From Aegilops tauschii subsp. strangulata (lineage: Eukaryota > Streptophyta > Magnoliopsida > Poales > Poaceae): DNA of 64,000 nucleotides. Below are positions 23,630 through 34,946 of this stretch, in pieces. The position numbers and the translations under genes were made by a program. The stretch is from contig NC_053035.3 of assembly GCF_002575655.3 (NCBI RefSeq), positions 376,317,792-376,381,791 on the forward strand. Direction: 5' to 3'. Below the pieces are notes generated by a model. That model did not search any database. It worked only from the letters and a program-made list of their open reading frames with translations, and was not told the origin of the DNA. The stretch's first letter is position 1; each line of letters begins with the position of its first letter.

Positions 23630-24889
23630 TCAAACGACCCCCGCGTCGGGTTGCGCAGCCGCCGGCTCCTCCTCGGTGGCCTCCAAGTTCATCGAGGTGC
23701 CGATATCCTCCCACCCGGCGTCCACGTCCGCGTAAGGACCTGACTCCTTGGAGCTTCCCTGCGGATCGTCCAGCAGCAGGCCGAAGTCATCCGGAGGCAC
23801 CACCCCGCCGTCGTCCGTCCGTTCCAGCTAGAACTCATCGTGCAACGCGAACCCGACAATGTAGCTGGCCCTAGCGGCAAGACGGCCTGCTTCTGCCTGC
23901 AGCTGGCGCTCCGCGCCGGCTCGTTGGGCCATCAGTCGATCCAGCGCCAAGTCCGGGTACCAGGACATGTCAAACCGCAACGCAGTCTCGGCGCCGGCAC
24001 GAGTGGCGAAAACGCGCCACGCGGGAAGCCGCGCTGGCCCGGCCTCCAGCCACCGCGCCAGCCGTGTGAAGCTGCTGGGCGCAACGGCATCGGGCCAGAG
24101 GAGCCGTTGTCATCCCCACGCCAGCGGTGGAGACCCGCGCCATCTGCTCGCCCAAGACCTGCAGGCGAGCCTCGGCGGCGTTCATGATCTCCGAGAAGGT
24201 CTAGGTGACATTCGGGTCAAGCCCGACGCCCACGACCCCCGGAGGCGACCGCTGAAAGCGGATGCCCTCCTCCGCCGTCTTGTGCGTCTCTGGGAAGTGC
24301 CCTATCAAGAAGGGGAGGAAGGCAGTCAGCAACAAAAAGAGAAAGCCGGCTTCACAGCCCGGCAGAGTAAAAAAGAAGCACTTACTTGCGAAGGCCTCAT
24401 CCAGGTGCTGCGCTTCGAGCAACATACCGTGCTGCTCCAGGTTGCCGGCATGTCCGCGCTCCTCAAGCGCCTTCTCTAGCTTGGCGCCCTTGTCGACGAC
24501 CGCCTTTAGCTCGGCGTCCTTGGCAGCGGCCGCTTGCCCGTGCTCCTCCTTGAGGCGAAGGAGCTCTGCCTGGTGGGCCTCCGCCACCTGGGTTGTCGCC
24601 GTCTTCAGGTGCTCCACCTCGGCCTGAAGATGACCCTTGTCGTCGGCCAGACGGTCGCGCTGCTCACCGGCTTCGACGAGCACTCGCTGGGCCTCCGCCA
24701 CCTTGGCCGCCTCCGTCGTCAGGCACCCCACCTTGGCCTGCAGCCTGCTCTTGTCACTGGCTAACTCCTCATGCTGCCGGCCGGCTTCGACAAGTGCCCG
24801 CTGGGCCTCTGCCGCCTCCGCCTTCAGCTCCCCCACCTCAACCCGGAGCCGACCAGCGTAGGCAACAACCAGGTCACGCTGGTGGCCGA
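23630..24889 (-). pseudogene. E1 antisense coiled-coil ORF (truncated)
   Basis: Runs opposite to gag-pol, from the E5 insertion border (24889) to TGA at 23630-23632. About 160 residues are Ala/Glu/Leu-rich heptads (LKAEAAEAQRALVEAG, VEHLKTATTQVAEAH), a strong coiled coil. An 84 nt segment at 24302-24385 has a GTAAGT donor and a TTGATAG acceptor and could be an intron. After it come HFPETHKTAEEGIRFQRSPP and ALHDEF ... ATEEEPAAAQPDAGVV. A TAG at 24201, a shift near 24000 and a TAG near 23828 disable it. Antisense extra ORFs after pol are known in Tat-lineage elements such as Grande; their role is unknown. The N-terminus is lost to E5. Confidence 0.75.
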
Positions 24890-26176
24890 TGATGTCTGCT
24901 AGAACTACGTCGGTATTTCCCAAAGAGGAAGGGATGATGCAGCACAACGACGGTAGGTATTTCCCTCAGTGATGAGACCAAGGTTATCGAACCAGTAGGA
25001 GAACAGAGAAACACTACGTAAACAACACCTGCACACTAATAACAAATACTCGCAACCCGACGTGTTAAAGGGGTTGTCAATCCTTTTCGGGTAACGACGC
25101 CAAAAATTGGCAAACGGACGTGAGAGAGTTGTAATAATTGATAGATCAAACGCCAAATAAAATAAAGTGCAGCAAGGTATTTTTGTATTTTTGGTTTAAT
25201 AGAACTGAAAACAAAAGCAAAGGAAAATAGATCGCAAAGGCAAATATACTAAAGAAGAGACCCGGGGGCCGTAGATTTCACTAGTGGCTTCTCTCGAGAA
25301 AAATAGCAAACGGCGGGTAAACAAATTACTGTTGGGCAATTGATAGAACTTCATATAATCATGACGGTATCCAGGCAATGATCATTATATAGGCATCACA
25401 TCCAAGATTAGTAGACCGACTCCTGCCTACATCTACTACTATTACTCCACACATCGACCGCTATCCACCATGCATCTAGTGTATTAAGTTCATGGAGAAA
25501 CGGAGTAATGCAATAGGAATGATGACATGATGTAGACAAGATCTATTTATGTAGAAATAGACCCCATCTTGTTATCCTCAACAACAACGATACATACATG
25601 TCGGTTCCCCTTCTGTCACTGGGATCAAGCACCGTAAGATCGAACCCATCACAAAACACCTCTTCCCATTGCAAGATAAATAGATCAAGTTGGCCAAACA
25701 AAACCCAAATATCGGAGAAGAAATACGAGGCTATAAGCAATCATGCATATAAGAGATCAAAGAAGACTCAAATAACTTTCATGGATAAAAAGATAGATCT
25801 GATCATAAACTCAAAGTTCATCCGATCCCAATAAACACACCGCAAAAAGAGTTACATCATATGGATCTCCAAGAGACCATTGTATTGAGAATCAAACGAG
25901 AGAGAGGAAGCCATCTAGCTACTAACTACGAACCCGTAGGTCTACAAAGAACTACTCACGCATCAACGGAGAGGCACCAATGGAAGTGGTGAACCCCTCC
26001 GTGATGGTGTCTAGATTGGATCTGGTGGTTCTGGAACTTGCGGCGGCCGGAATTGATTTTCGTCGACTCCCCTAGGGTTTCTGGAATATTGGGGTATTTA
26101 TAGAGCAAAGAGGCGGTTCAGGGGGCACCCGAGGTGGGCACAACCCACCTGGGCGCGCCTGGGCCTCCAGGCGCGC
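24890..26176 (-). mobile_element. E5: partial LTR, second Sabrina/Fatima-like copy
   Basis: Starts TGATGTCTGCTAGAACTACG and is colinear with the E2 LTRs, including the second PBS-like GACGCCAAAAATT near 25098 and the minus-strand TATA at about 26094-26102. It stops inside the GGCGCGCC palindrome, where E6 begins. The five bases before it are GCCGA, but no partner TSD survives. Confidence 0.88.
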
Positions 26177-29100
26177 TGTAACGCCCCGAGACCGATGCGC
26201 CAGTTGTCTTCCAGTTATTCGTCGTCGTTGCCATGTCATTCGCTTGCGTGTTGCATTTTGCCATGTCATCATCTGCATTGCATCCTCATGTTTTAAAAAC
26301 TTGCGTCCGACCCGGTCTCCCAGTTCTCTCCATTGTCCGTTTCAGAATCCGACACTCTCACATGCACCCGCCGCACCTTCCAGATCTTGTTTCATGAGTA
26401 TGATAAAAACGTTCTTGGAATGGGCCGAGAGTTGACGAGTGGTCTTGGTACATCACTGGTAGACCGTCTGTCAAATTTCGTTCCATTTGGAGGTCGTTTG
26501 ATGCCCCAACGGTTAACCGCGTTAACCGCCGGACCCCTTTCTCTTTGCAGCCCAGCACCCCTCCATAACAGCCCCCTCGTCCAAATCTCGGGTAAAACCC
26601 TAGCCCCCTCCTCCTCGCACCGTCGGACATGTCCGCCCGCGCCGGACGTGTCCGCGCCGCCGCCCACAGCCAATGGGAGCGCGCCACATCGCCAGCTGCC
26701 GCCTCCCACCACCGCGCGCCGCTCGCCGCACGCACCACGTCGCGCCTCGCCGCCTTGTCGTCGTCGCCACCTCCTCGCCGGAGTTTCGCCGGAGCTCCGC
26801 CGCCGCCAGATCCGGGAGAGGTGGATCAAATCCACCACTCCCTCTGTCCAAATGCGCCTCCTCATCCCCGGATCTCTCCGTCCCGGGTCCATCCCGTCCA
26901 CTTTCGCGAGGGTATAATTTTCACCAAGTCCCAGATCTGCAGTATTATGTGTGCATCTTCATCATGTCATAAAGTCGTGTATATTCCTCCGTTTTGCGTG
27001 TATGATATGTCAAAATGTTCTTCTCTGAATGCTCTACATGATGGTGTATTTTGCTTGCATGTTAATGCTCATCTTGTTGCCCTAATCATCATTGCAAAAG
27101 TGCTAAGTAATATAATCTGCTGAAAACTGCTGTAACTTGTCTATTTGTCCTTTTCATAACTTTTTTGCGTGATTTTCTTTTGAGCATCATATCAACATGT
27201 TTTAGGAGCATAATCATGCCATATTTGTAGTGGTTCAATACTTGCATTTTGATATGCCATGTAGTGACTAGAACAAGCTTACAAAGAGGCCTACTTGATG
27301 TTTGCTGTTTTCTGTGACTGTAATTTCCGTCAAAGTCTGAAACTGTTATAATATGATGCCATGTTTGCTTGATGCTACCATCCATTATATGCATAATCTG
27401 GAGATGATCAATAAGGATGTTTTATAGATGTTGTTATGATATATCCGTGCATGCCCTTGTTTGCAATTATTGCCTGCTGTAGGTTGTCATTACCATGCTC
27501 TCAAATCGCTAAATAATGTTTCTGTCAGCCTGTTATCAGTAAGTTCAGTTTTGCCATGTGAATAGCTAGTGTTTTATGCATCCTATGACCATGTTCTTGC
27601 CATGAGTAGCTGTACAAATATGCCTTCTTGCTGTTGGGTACATTCACTTTCCATGATATGCTTCTTGCCATGATGTTTTGAGCATGTTCTAGTGGTTTCT
27701 AGCAGTAGCTCAGTGATCATGTTTTGTAGTGCTCTACCTGTACATGCTTGCCATGCCCTTTCATGCCATGAAATATTCCTGTAGCATATATTTTTGTTGT
27801 CTCAAACTATGCATCATGACTGTTTTCAGCCTTACTCTGTTTTTCAGTCTGAGAATCTGTTATAACTTGCAATATTGTCTTGATGAATTCCATTGATCTA
27901 GAGGTGATATTGAGATGCTTAGTAATCATGTTTTGCCATGTTTAACCTGCACATTAATGCCATGCTTTTGTTTTCCATGATCTTGCACTGTAGCATCATT
28001 GTTTCATGCCTCCAAGATGTCAACATGTTATTTCTGCTAACTTGTATGCCCAGTTTTTCACTAAGTCATAATCTGTGTTATAAAGCTGCTTCTTGCATTG
28101 ATCATATTGGTTTAATCTTGGCGCCTATGAACCTGAACCTTAATGATATTTGAAGTATGTTATCTTTAATTTGAGTGTATATCATGTGTGCGCCTATCTT
28201 GTTCATGTAGCATGTTGTTATGATGCTTGTAAGATGCCTAGTTGCTGTTTTGGACACCTTGTCCTTTAAACTTGTTTCATGTGTATGTGTTGGACCGTTG
28301 CTCCGTTTTGAGCGTGATCTATATGAAATTTGCTTAGAATTGCATGTAGTTTCATATTATCTTATTGCGTCCTTGGTTTGAGTATGTGTGCTTGATGTTT
28401 GAATGCATTTTGCATCAATGCCATGTTTAACTTGTTTTGCTCATATCTTCTAGGCCGTAGCTCCGAATTAAATGAATTTTACATGTAAATTAATTAGAAA
28501 AATGTGTAGATCATCATGGTGCTCTTTAACTTGCTATTTAACAACTTCAACTTAATGTGTTATTCAGATCTGGATCAATTTCGAAATTTGCATATGGGGA
28601 GTTTCCGGAATTGTTATATGTTGTTTCCGGCCTCATTTAAACTTGCTTTGATGTGGTGTTCTTGTATGCATCATCTCTTGCTATGAGTAGCATCATGTAG
28701 CCTTGTCATGCATCATACTTGGTTGAGCATCTTGTCATGTTTATGTGCTTGTGTGTTTACCATGTTGTTTGCTTCTTTCCCGTTGTGCTTCTTCTCGATA
28801 GTTCCTGTTTTGTTGCGATCGTGAGGATTCGTTTGACTACGCCCCTTCGTCTTCTTCATGGACTAATTCTTCTTCCTAGCGGGATTTCAAGAAAGATGAC
28901 CGTTACCCTGGATACCACTACTATCTTTGCTTTGCTAGTTGTCTCGATGCTATCGCTATGTCGCGCTACCTACCACTTGTTTATCAAGCCTCCCAAATGG
29001 CCATGATAGCCTCTAACCTTTTCCACCATCCCAGCAAACCATTGTTTGGCTATGTTACCGCTTTGCTCGGCCCCTCTTATAGCGTTGCTAGTTGCAGGTG

Positions 29101-30506
29101 CAGTTGCAGGTTGTTCCATGTTGGGACATGGATATCATGGATATCTTGGGATATCACAATATCTCTTATTTAATTAATGCATCATATACTTGGTAAAGGG
29201 TGGAAGGCTTAGCCTTTTGCTTGGTGTTTTGTTCCACTCTTGCCGCCCTAGTTTCCGTCATACCGGTGTTATGTTCCTTGATTTTGCGTCCCTAACACGA
29301 TGAGGGTTTATGGGCCCCTCTTGATAGTTCGCTTTGAATAAAACTCTTCCAGCAAGGCCCAACATTGGTTTTACCATTTGCTCAACATAATAACTAAACA
29401 TGATAATAAATTTGACGCATAGGGAGTTAGCACTACCTGAGGTTCGTTATTCAACCTAATACAGGGGGCCAGTGCTGATGGTGCTGGTCCCAAACTAGAG
29501 CAGCTTGCGGCACCATCCCTTGGCAACTTGGGGTATTTTGGTCGCTGTAACCATAACTCATCCGTCGTGGCCCGAGACAAGATACACGCGGCTACTATCA
29601 GGGTGTCGGCACGACGGGAGGTCTTGCTGGACTTGTTTTGCCATTGTCGAAATGTCTTGTGCACCGGGATCCCGACTTTGATTGGGTGTTCTGAGATGGA
29701 GATTGTCTCCGCGGATCATGAGCTTGTCATGGGCTAAGTTGGGACACCCCTGCAGGGTTTAAACTTTCAAGAGCCTTGCCCGCGGTTATGTGGCAGATGA
29801 GAACTTTTTAATATCCGGTTGTAGAGAACTTGACACCAGATTCGAATTAAAATACACCAACCGCGTGTGTAACGTGACTGTCTCTTTTCGGGTGAGTCGA
29901 GAAAAGAACACGGTGGGGTTATGTTTGAACATAAGTAGTTCAGGATCACTTATTAATCATTACTAGTTTGCGACCTCTTGCGTAGTTTCTCATCTTACTC
30001 TTGTACTCGTAAGTTAGCCACCATTCCAATGCTTAGCCGCTTGCTGCAACCTCACCACTTATCCATTCCATACCCATTAAGCTTTGCTAGTCTTGATACC
30101 CATAGTAATGGGATTGCTACGTCCTCGTGGCTCACAGATTAGCACAACCACAATTGCAGGTTCAGGTAATGCGATGATCATGACGTGAGAGCGATGTTTA
30201 CTTGTTTTGGAGTTCTTCTTCTGCTTCTTCTTCGATCAGGGGATAGGTTCCGGGTCGGCAGCCTGGGCTAGCAGGGTGGATGTCGTTTGAGTTTCTATTT
30301 GTGTTTCATCTGTAGTTGGATGTTGTTCTCATGTATGATGTTTGATGTACTCATGTGGCATTTCTATGCCTTTGTATGTATCCCCAACTATTATCTAATG
30401 GTACGATGTAATGATATCCACCTTGCAAAGCGTCTTCAATATGCGTCTCTATCCTTGGTGGGACCTTCGAGTTCCTCTCGGATAGGATCGCATATTGGGC
30501 GTGACA
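26177..30506 (+). repeat. E6 5' LTR (4.3 kb)
   Basis: The terminal decamers are inverted repeats with one mismatch. Part 26550-26911 is GC-rich and resembles a plant gene 5' exon (AAACCCTAGCCCC followed by Ala/Pro/Arg-rich sequence and a GT donor at 26912). Part 26912-28800 is AT-rich with very many TGCCATG and CATGTT words. Part 29200-30500 is mixed. No long conserved protein is encoded; the 194-codon frame at 26333-26917 is GC-rich and has no recognised domain. Confidence 0.82.
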
Positions 30507-30509
30507 AGT

Positions 30510-30522
30510 TGGTATCAGAGCC
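30510..30522 (+). promoter_or_regulatory. E6 primer-binding site (tRNA-iMet)
   Basis: TGGTATCAGAGCC lies three bases after the LTR end and is an exact iMet-type site. Confidence 0.9.
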
Positions 30523-33073
30523 TCGACCGACCATAGGAGCCCCCTTGATTGTTCTTAGTTGTCCGTTGTCGAGTCTAGAAGAAAACTTTTTTCAGAGTCT
30601 AGTTATATCGGAGAGTAGGACTTCTTTTTACTCCTCAGTCCCTTCATCGCTCTGGTGAGAAATCTTGACGTAGGTGTTTTGATATACTCCTCTTCCCCTT
30701 CAAATATTTTCTTTAGGCTCACGCAGTTAGTTTTCGTTCGTTGCGATGTCAGCTCTTTTCATCCGGTGCATTTCTCGTCAAGTTGATTCGATCTCTTCAT
30801 CTTTTGCGAGGTCGATCCTCAGTTCTTTCTCAACGACGTTGTTTTCCCTGTCCTAAGTTGTTTTCTTTTCCCACCCGCCCACCCTTTTTCTTCTTAGAGC
30901 CGGAGTCCGTAATCGAGTATCCATCCTACTCGTGCAAAGCCTTTGCATTCTTTCCTCAATTTTTTTCAACTGACGCTTTTCTCTTCAAGTTATTCGTCGG
31001 TTCCCCATTCCAAGTTGCCTTTGTTTTTCCCGCCCTCCCACCCTTTTTCTTCCCGGAGTCTGAGCCTCTATTCAAGCATCAATTTCATTCATGCGGAGCC
31101 TCTTCAGTCTTTCCTCAATTGTCTCAACCGGCGAATTCTCGTCTAGTTATTCATTGTTCGTCTCGTTTTCTTTTCGGTGGATTCAATTCAAGTTTTTTTC
31201 CGGGTGGATCATATTCTTTCCCTTGGATCAAGTGTTTCCCTTTGCTTGTTCGCCTCTCGCCATTTAATCATTTTGGAGTGCTGAAGATATCTCAGAAGAT
31301 TCGCGTTTCCATTCTTAATCTTTTCAAGCTATTTCGTGATTGTTATCTCATTCAAGTCATTCAAATTCAACCGGTGCAATCTCTCTTTCAAGCAACCATT
31401 TTCGACGGTGTTTCTTTTGAGTGGGCCCATAACCCATAGGATTATCCCCAGGATCTTACTTGGCTCTTCTAATTTTTCTGGAGTTATTCCCAAATTCTTT
31501 TCGAAGTTTGACGTAAGAATGAATTTCATCAGTCAGATGCTTTTCCAAGATCGATTTCAAATTATTTTCATTGTTGGCTCAACCTCTTCGCTTTTTATTC
31601 TCCCGGAGTACCTCAACAATTCATGGTGGTGTTCCTCATCGTCATTCTCAACGTTTGAAGACCGAAGAAGAGTTTCCTCTAAATCTTGTCCATTCTCTCG
31701 GAGATTCGTGGTGCTAGCTTGATGTTATCCTCTCAAATTGTTTCGAATCGTGCGATTCCTTTCTTACCCATTCAGAGTATTTTAGGAGTTGTTTTCCATT
31801 TCATTCCACCGAATGCCATCATTCCAGAAGAATTCTTCATCCTCACGTTCCAGCCATCGTTATCCAATTATCCCGACGCATTTGTCAAGTATTCTTTAAT
31901 CAGTTCGCGATCTCTTCGTTCTCATGTCTCTAAATTTCCTCAAGTACCTTCGCGCTTTTTCTAATTCTTCCCGGCGAGGAATTCTCTGTCTTCATTCATT
32001 TTCAAATTCTCACGGTGGTTCGTTCAAGATTCCTTTTCCTTTGTTATCATATCAATTCATTCGTTCTTTCCAGTCCTACCGGTGGTTCAGGAAAACCTTT
32101 CCAAGTTTTGCGCTATATCTCCCCTTAATCTTTTCGAACGCGAATAGGTTGTATGCAATCCATTGCTTCTCATCAATTTAATTGGTGGAGGATAAGCATA
32201 ACATAATTATTATTCTTCTTTCATCAAGTTGAGTAATTCCTTCCTTCGGAGATTGTTCATGATGAGTAATATCTCGGTTCTAAGTTGTTCATTTTTTCTT
32301 TTCCGGAGATCCAAGTTTTCCTCAGCCATCTTGTTGTAAACTCCATCTAAATCATCGCAAGGCTTTAATCTTATTATTTCCATCCTTCAATTATATCTCA
32401 TCTTCCTTTTGTTACCGGAGTTCTTCACGGTGGTTCGTTAAGGACTTAATTCTCAAGTATCTTTTCTTCTTGCGTCTCAAGGTGCAATTAATTCTCCGCA
32501 TTCTTTTGAAGTGGAGTTTTGCATTTCTTCGTTCTTCTCAGCTATTCAATCATTTCCGTTTATGGCCGGTTATCACCTCATAATTTTGAGATGTGTTCCA
32601 TAAGCCCACAACAAGCTTATTCTTTTCGTTGTTGAGTTTCCAACAAATCCGTTCAACCCTTCTTCGTAAGGATTCTTTTCAAACTCAATGGTGATAGAAG
32701 ATGTCATTTTCTTCTTCTTCTCTCTTTTAATTCCACTCTTTCAATTCTTCCGGAGGCATTGTGTTGTTCCTCTCGTCAAGTATCATTCCATCTTGTCAAG
32801 TTCATGTACTATTCCATTCCATGTTCAACCGGGATGCTAACCCAATTCCTTCGTTATTATTTATTTTATATCTTGTTCTAACCAGAGTAGTTTCACAGTC
32901 TATCTTGTTCCTTGAGCCTTTGATTCTCGTCATAATCATCATTCCTCTTTTCTACCCGAGTGCTCTTGACCTTCTTCATCTTCTCTCTTGCGTTCTTATT
33001 TCACCCCATCCTTTTTCTCTTCCATCTTGTTCCTAAGATCTCGGGACGAGATCTCTTGTTAGTGGAGGAGAGT
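30523..33073 (+). other. E6 pyrimidine-rich non-coding interior and PPT
   Basis: A strongly T/C-rich + strand with degenerate repeats. The 82 bp around 30880-30961 (CCACCCTTTTTCTTC ... TTTCCTCAAT) recur at about 31037-31120, and variants of CGGTGGTTC recur through 31180-32430. A 232-codon frame at 30741-31439 is Phe/Ser/Pro-rich and looks compositional. The purine run TTAGTGGAGGAGAGT (33059-33073) directly before the 3' LTR is the PPT. Confidence 0.75.
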
Positions 33074-33269
33074 TGTAACGCCCCGAGACCGATGCGCCAG
33101 TTGTCTTCCAGTTATTCGCCGTCGTTGCAATGTCATTCGCTTGCGTGTTGCATTTTGCCATGTCATCATCTGCATTGCATCCTCATGTTTTAAAAACTCG
33201 CGTCCGTCCCGGTCTCCCAGTTCTCTCCGTTGTCCGTTTCGTAATCCGACACTCTAAAATGCACCCGCC
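33074..33269 (+). repeat. E6 3' LTR, first 196 bp
   Basis: Starts TGTAACGCCCCGAGACCG and matches 26177-26369 with about a dozen differences, mostly transitions. It stops abruptly at the deletion junction. Confidence 0.9.
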
Positions 33270-33389
33270 ATACTTTCACTTTCCATGGCTAACCGTATCC
33301 ACGGGTGCCCTCCATACCAACACTTTCCAAGGAATTTATTATTTGACAACATAAAGTAAATTCATTTTTCATTTCGGGACCGGGCATCC
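33270..33389 (-). mobile_element. E5: internal fragment left after deletion
   Basis: 120 bp matching E2 interior 4765-4884 in the same orientation as the E5 LTR. The remaining E5 LTR, its PPT and the first part of its interior are missing between 26176 and here. Confidence 0.85.
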
Positions 33390-34721
33390 TGTAAGTGCAT
33401 CTAGTGCCACCCCTAGTTGGTTTTGGAGTATTGATGACAAACTTGGTTAAGGGACTAATGTGTTTGTGAGAATTGCAGGATAACACAGGTAGTAGTCCCT
33501 CATTGATTCGGTTTACCTATCGGAGATGACCCCTAAAAATGTGTGAAGACATTGAAGACAATGGTGATATGTGAAGAAATTCACAACGAAGATTATGACT
33601 CGAGAAGACATTCACGTGAAGACTACGGAGTGCGAAGACATAGTTGTTTTGTAGTTTCCTTTTCTTCTTTGTTAAGTCATAGGAACCACCGCACTGTTAA
33701 GTGGGGTCCAAGTGAACAAAGTCAGAGTGACTGAAGTGATGCTCAACCAAATCCTATGTCTTCGAGCGAAGACAATGAGAGCAAATCTTATCCAGAGCTG
33801 GATGAGTCAGCTTTACTTGTAGCCCAAGTCAAGATGCCGCGTGTGTTTTTAATCTGACCGCTGGACACGTGTCAGTTCCTTAGTGACCCAGGGTCATTTC
33901 AGACAAATCAGGTCGGGTTGCCACCTGGCTATAAATAGGCCACCCCCTACACCATAAATTGGTGGCTGCTCAGAGTTAGTGCACGACTTTTGTCGTTTGA
34001 GAGCAACCCACCTCCGAAGCATTTGATAGAGAGATCCTTGCGAGGACAAAGCCCAAAACACCCAGAGCCAAAGAGTGTTAGGCATCACTGAAGTCTTTCT
34101 GTCTGCGTGACCTGAAGACTTATTACACTTGAGGACTGTGAATCCTCCAGCCGATTAGGCATCGCGTTCTGAGCATCCAAGAGTCATTGTGATTGCCGGT
34201 GAACGAAGTTTGTGAAGGTTTGGAAGTCTACCTTGAAGACTTACCAGAGTGATTGGGCGAGGACTAAGTGTTCTTAGCTCAAGGGGAATAAGGTGAAGAC
34301 GTGGTCTTCTGAGTTAAATCTCAGCCTCCCTAACCAGACGTACAGTTGTCACAGCAACTGGAACTGGTCCAACAAATCCTTGTCCTCACCAAGCAACTGG
34401 TTCTATCTCTTACCTCTCTTTACTTACAATTTGTCTTCGTGAAGTCATTGCCTGCTTGCATGATCTGATTGGCTTCACTGTGTGAAGACTGTTGTTGTTT
34501 GGCTTCATACTATCTTCCATCCTGATCCTTACTACCTAGCTGCTAATAGTCTTCGTGCTTTCACTTCATTGCTTACTTGACTATGGCTTGTCTAGTGTAG
34601 TCTACCTTCCGCTGCATATCAATAGGTTCATTTCTATTGTTTGTCTTCAAAACCCCCGTGTTTTGAAGACTTTGATAAGAATTGCCTATTCACCCCCACT
34701 AGTCGATAACTAGCACTTTCA
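33390..34721 (+). repeat. E7 5' LTR
   Basis: 1332 bp, starting TGTAAGTGCATC and ending GCACTTTCA, with imperfect terminal inverted repeats. CTATAAATA at 33929-33937 is the likely promoter TATA box. The distal half is rich in GTCTTC/GAAGAC-type words. Confidence 0.9.
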
Positions 34722-34723
34722 AT

Positions 34724-34735
34724 TGGTATCAGAGC
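34724..34735 (+). promoter_or_regulatory. E7 primer-binding site (tRNA-iMet)
   Basis: TGGTATCAGAGC lies two bases after the LTR end, the standard copia primer site. Confidence 0.92.
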
Positions 34736-34787
34736 AAGGTGCTCCCTTGTTCTGTGTGATTCGGTTTAACCACCTGGAGTTTTAGCT

Positions 34788-34946
34788 ATGTCGACTGTAG
34801 GGATAATCAAAGTCTCCGCTGCGCGCCCTGTCTCCGATGGCACTGATTACCCCTACTGGAAGAATAAGATGCGTATGCATCTTGAAGCCATTGATGTCGA
34901 CCTCTGGTATGTCGTCAAGAACGGCGTTCCCAAGGCCGGTGAAGGT
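34788..34946 (+). pseudogene. gag: E7 gag, N-terminal segment
   Basis: ATG 34788 opens MSTVGIIKVSAARPVSDGTD, with YPYWKNKMRMHLEAID typical of copia gag N-termini. It is 53 codons long and is interrupted after AGEG by E8. The frame continues exactly at 43522 (VTPADVKRFIQLD) after removal of E8 and one AAGGT copy. Confidence 0.93.

Larger units (their letters stand above)
26177..33269 (+). mobile_element. E6: LARD-like large-LTR non-coding retrotransposon
   Basis: The 5' LTR (26177-30506) is 4330 bp, starts TGTAACGCCC and ends GGGCGTGACA. Then come an iMet-type PBS, a 2.55 kb interior without element proteins, a PPT and the first 196 bp of the 3' LTR (33074-33269). Very long LTRs with a non-coding interior match the LARD class described from barley (for example Sukkula); membership of that family is inferred, not shown. 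The 3' LTR is cut at CACCCGCC, where an E5 interior fragment begins, so the right end was deleted. Confidence 0.82.

Noticed and set aside
26333..26917. 194-codon Ser/Pro/Arg-rich frame as a protein gene
   Set aside because: It lies inside the E6 LTR, has GC-driven composition and equally long frames on the other strand and in other phases, and shows no domain.
30741..31439. 232-codon Phe/Ser-rich frame as an E6 protein
   Set aside because: The + strand is strongly T/C-rich, which lowers stop frequency and produces Phe/Ser/Pro runs. The region is made of degenerate repeats and has no retroelement motif.
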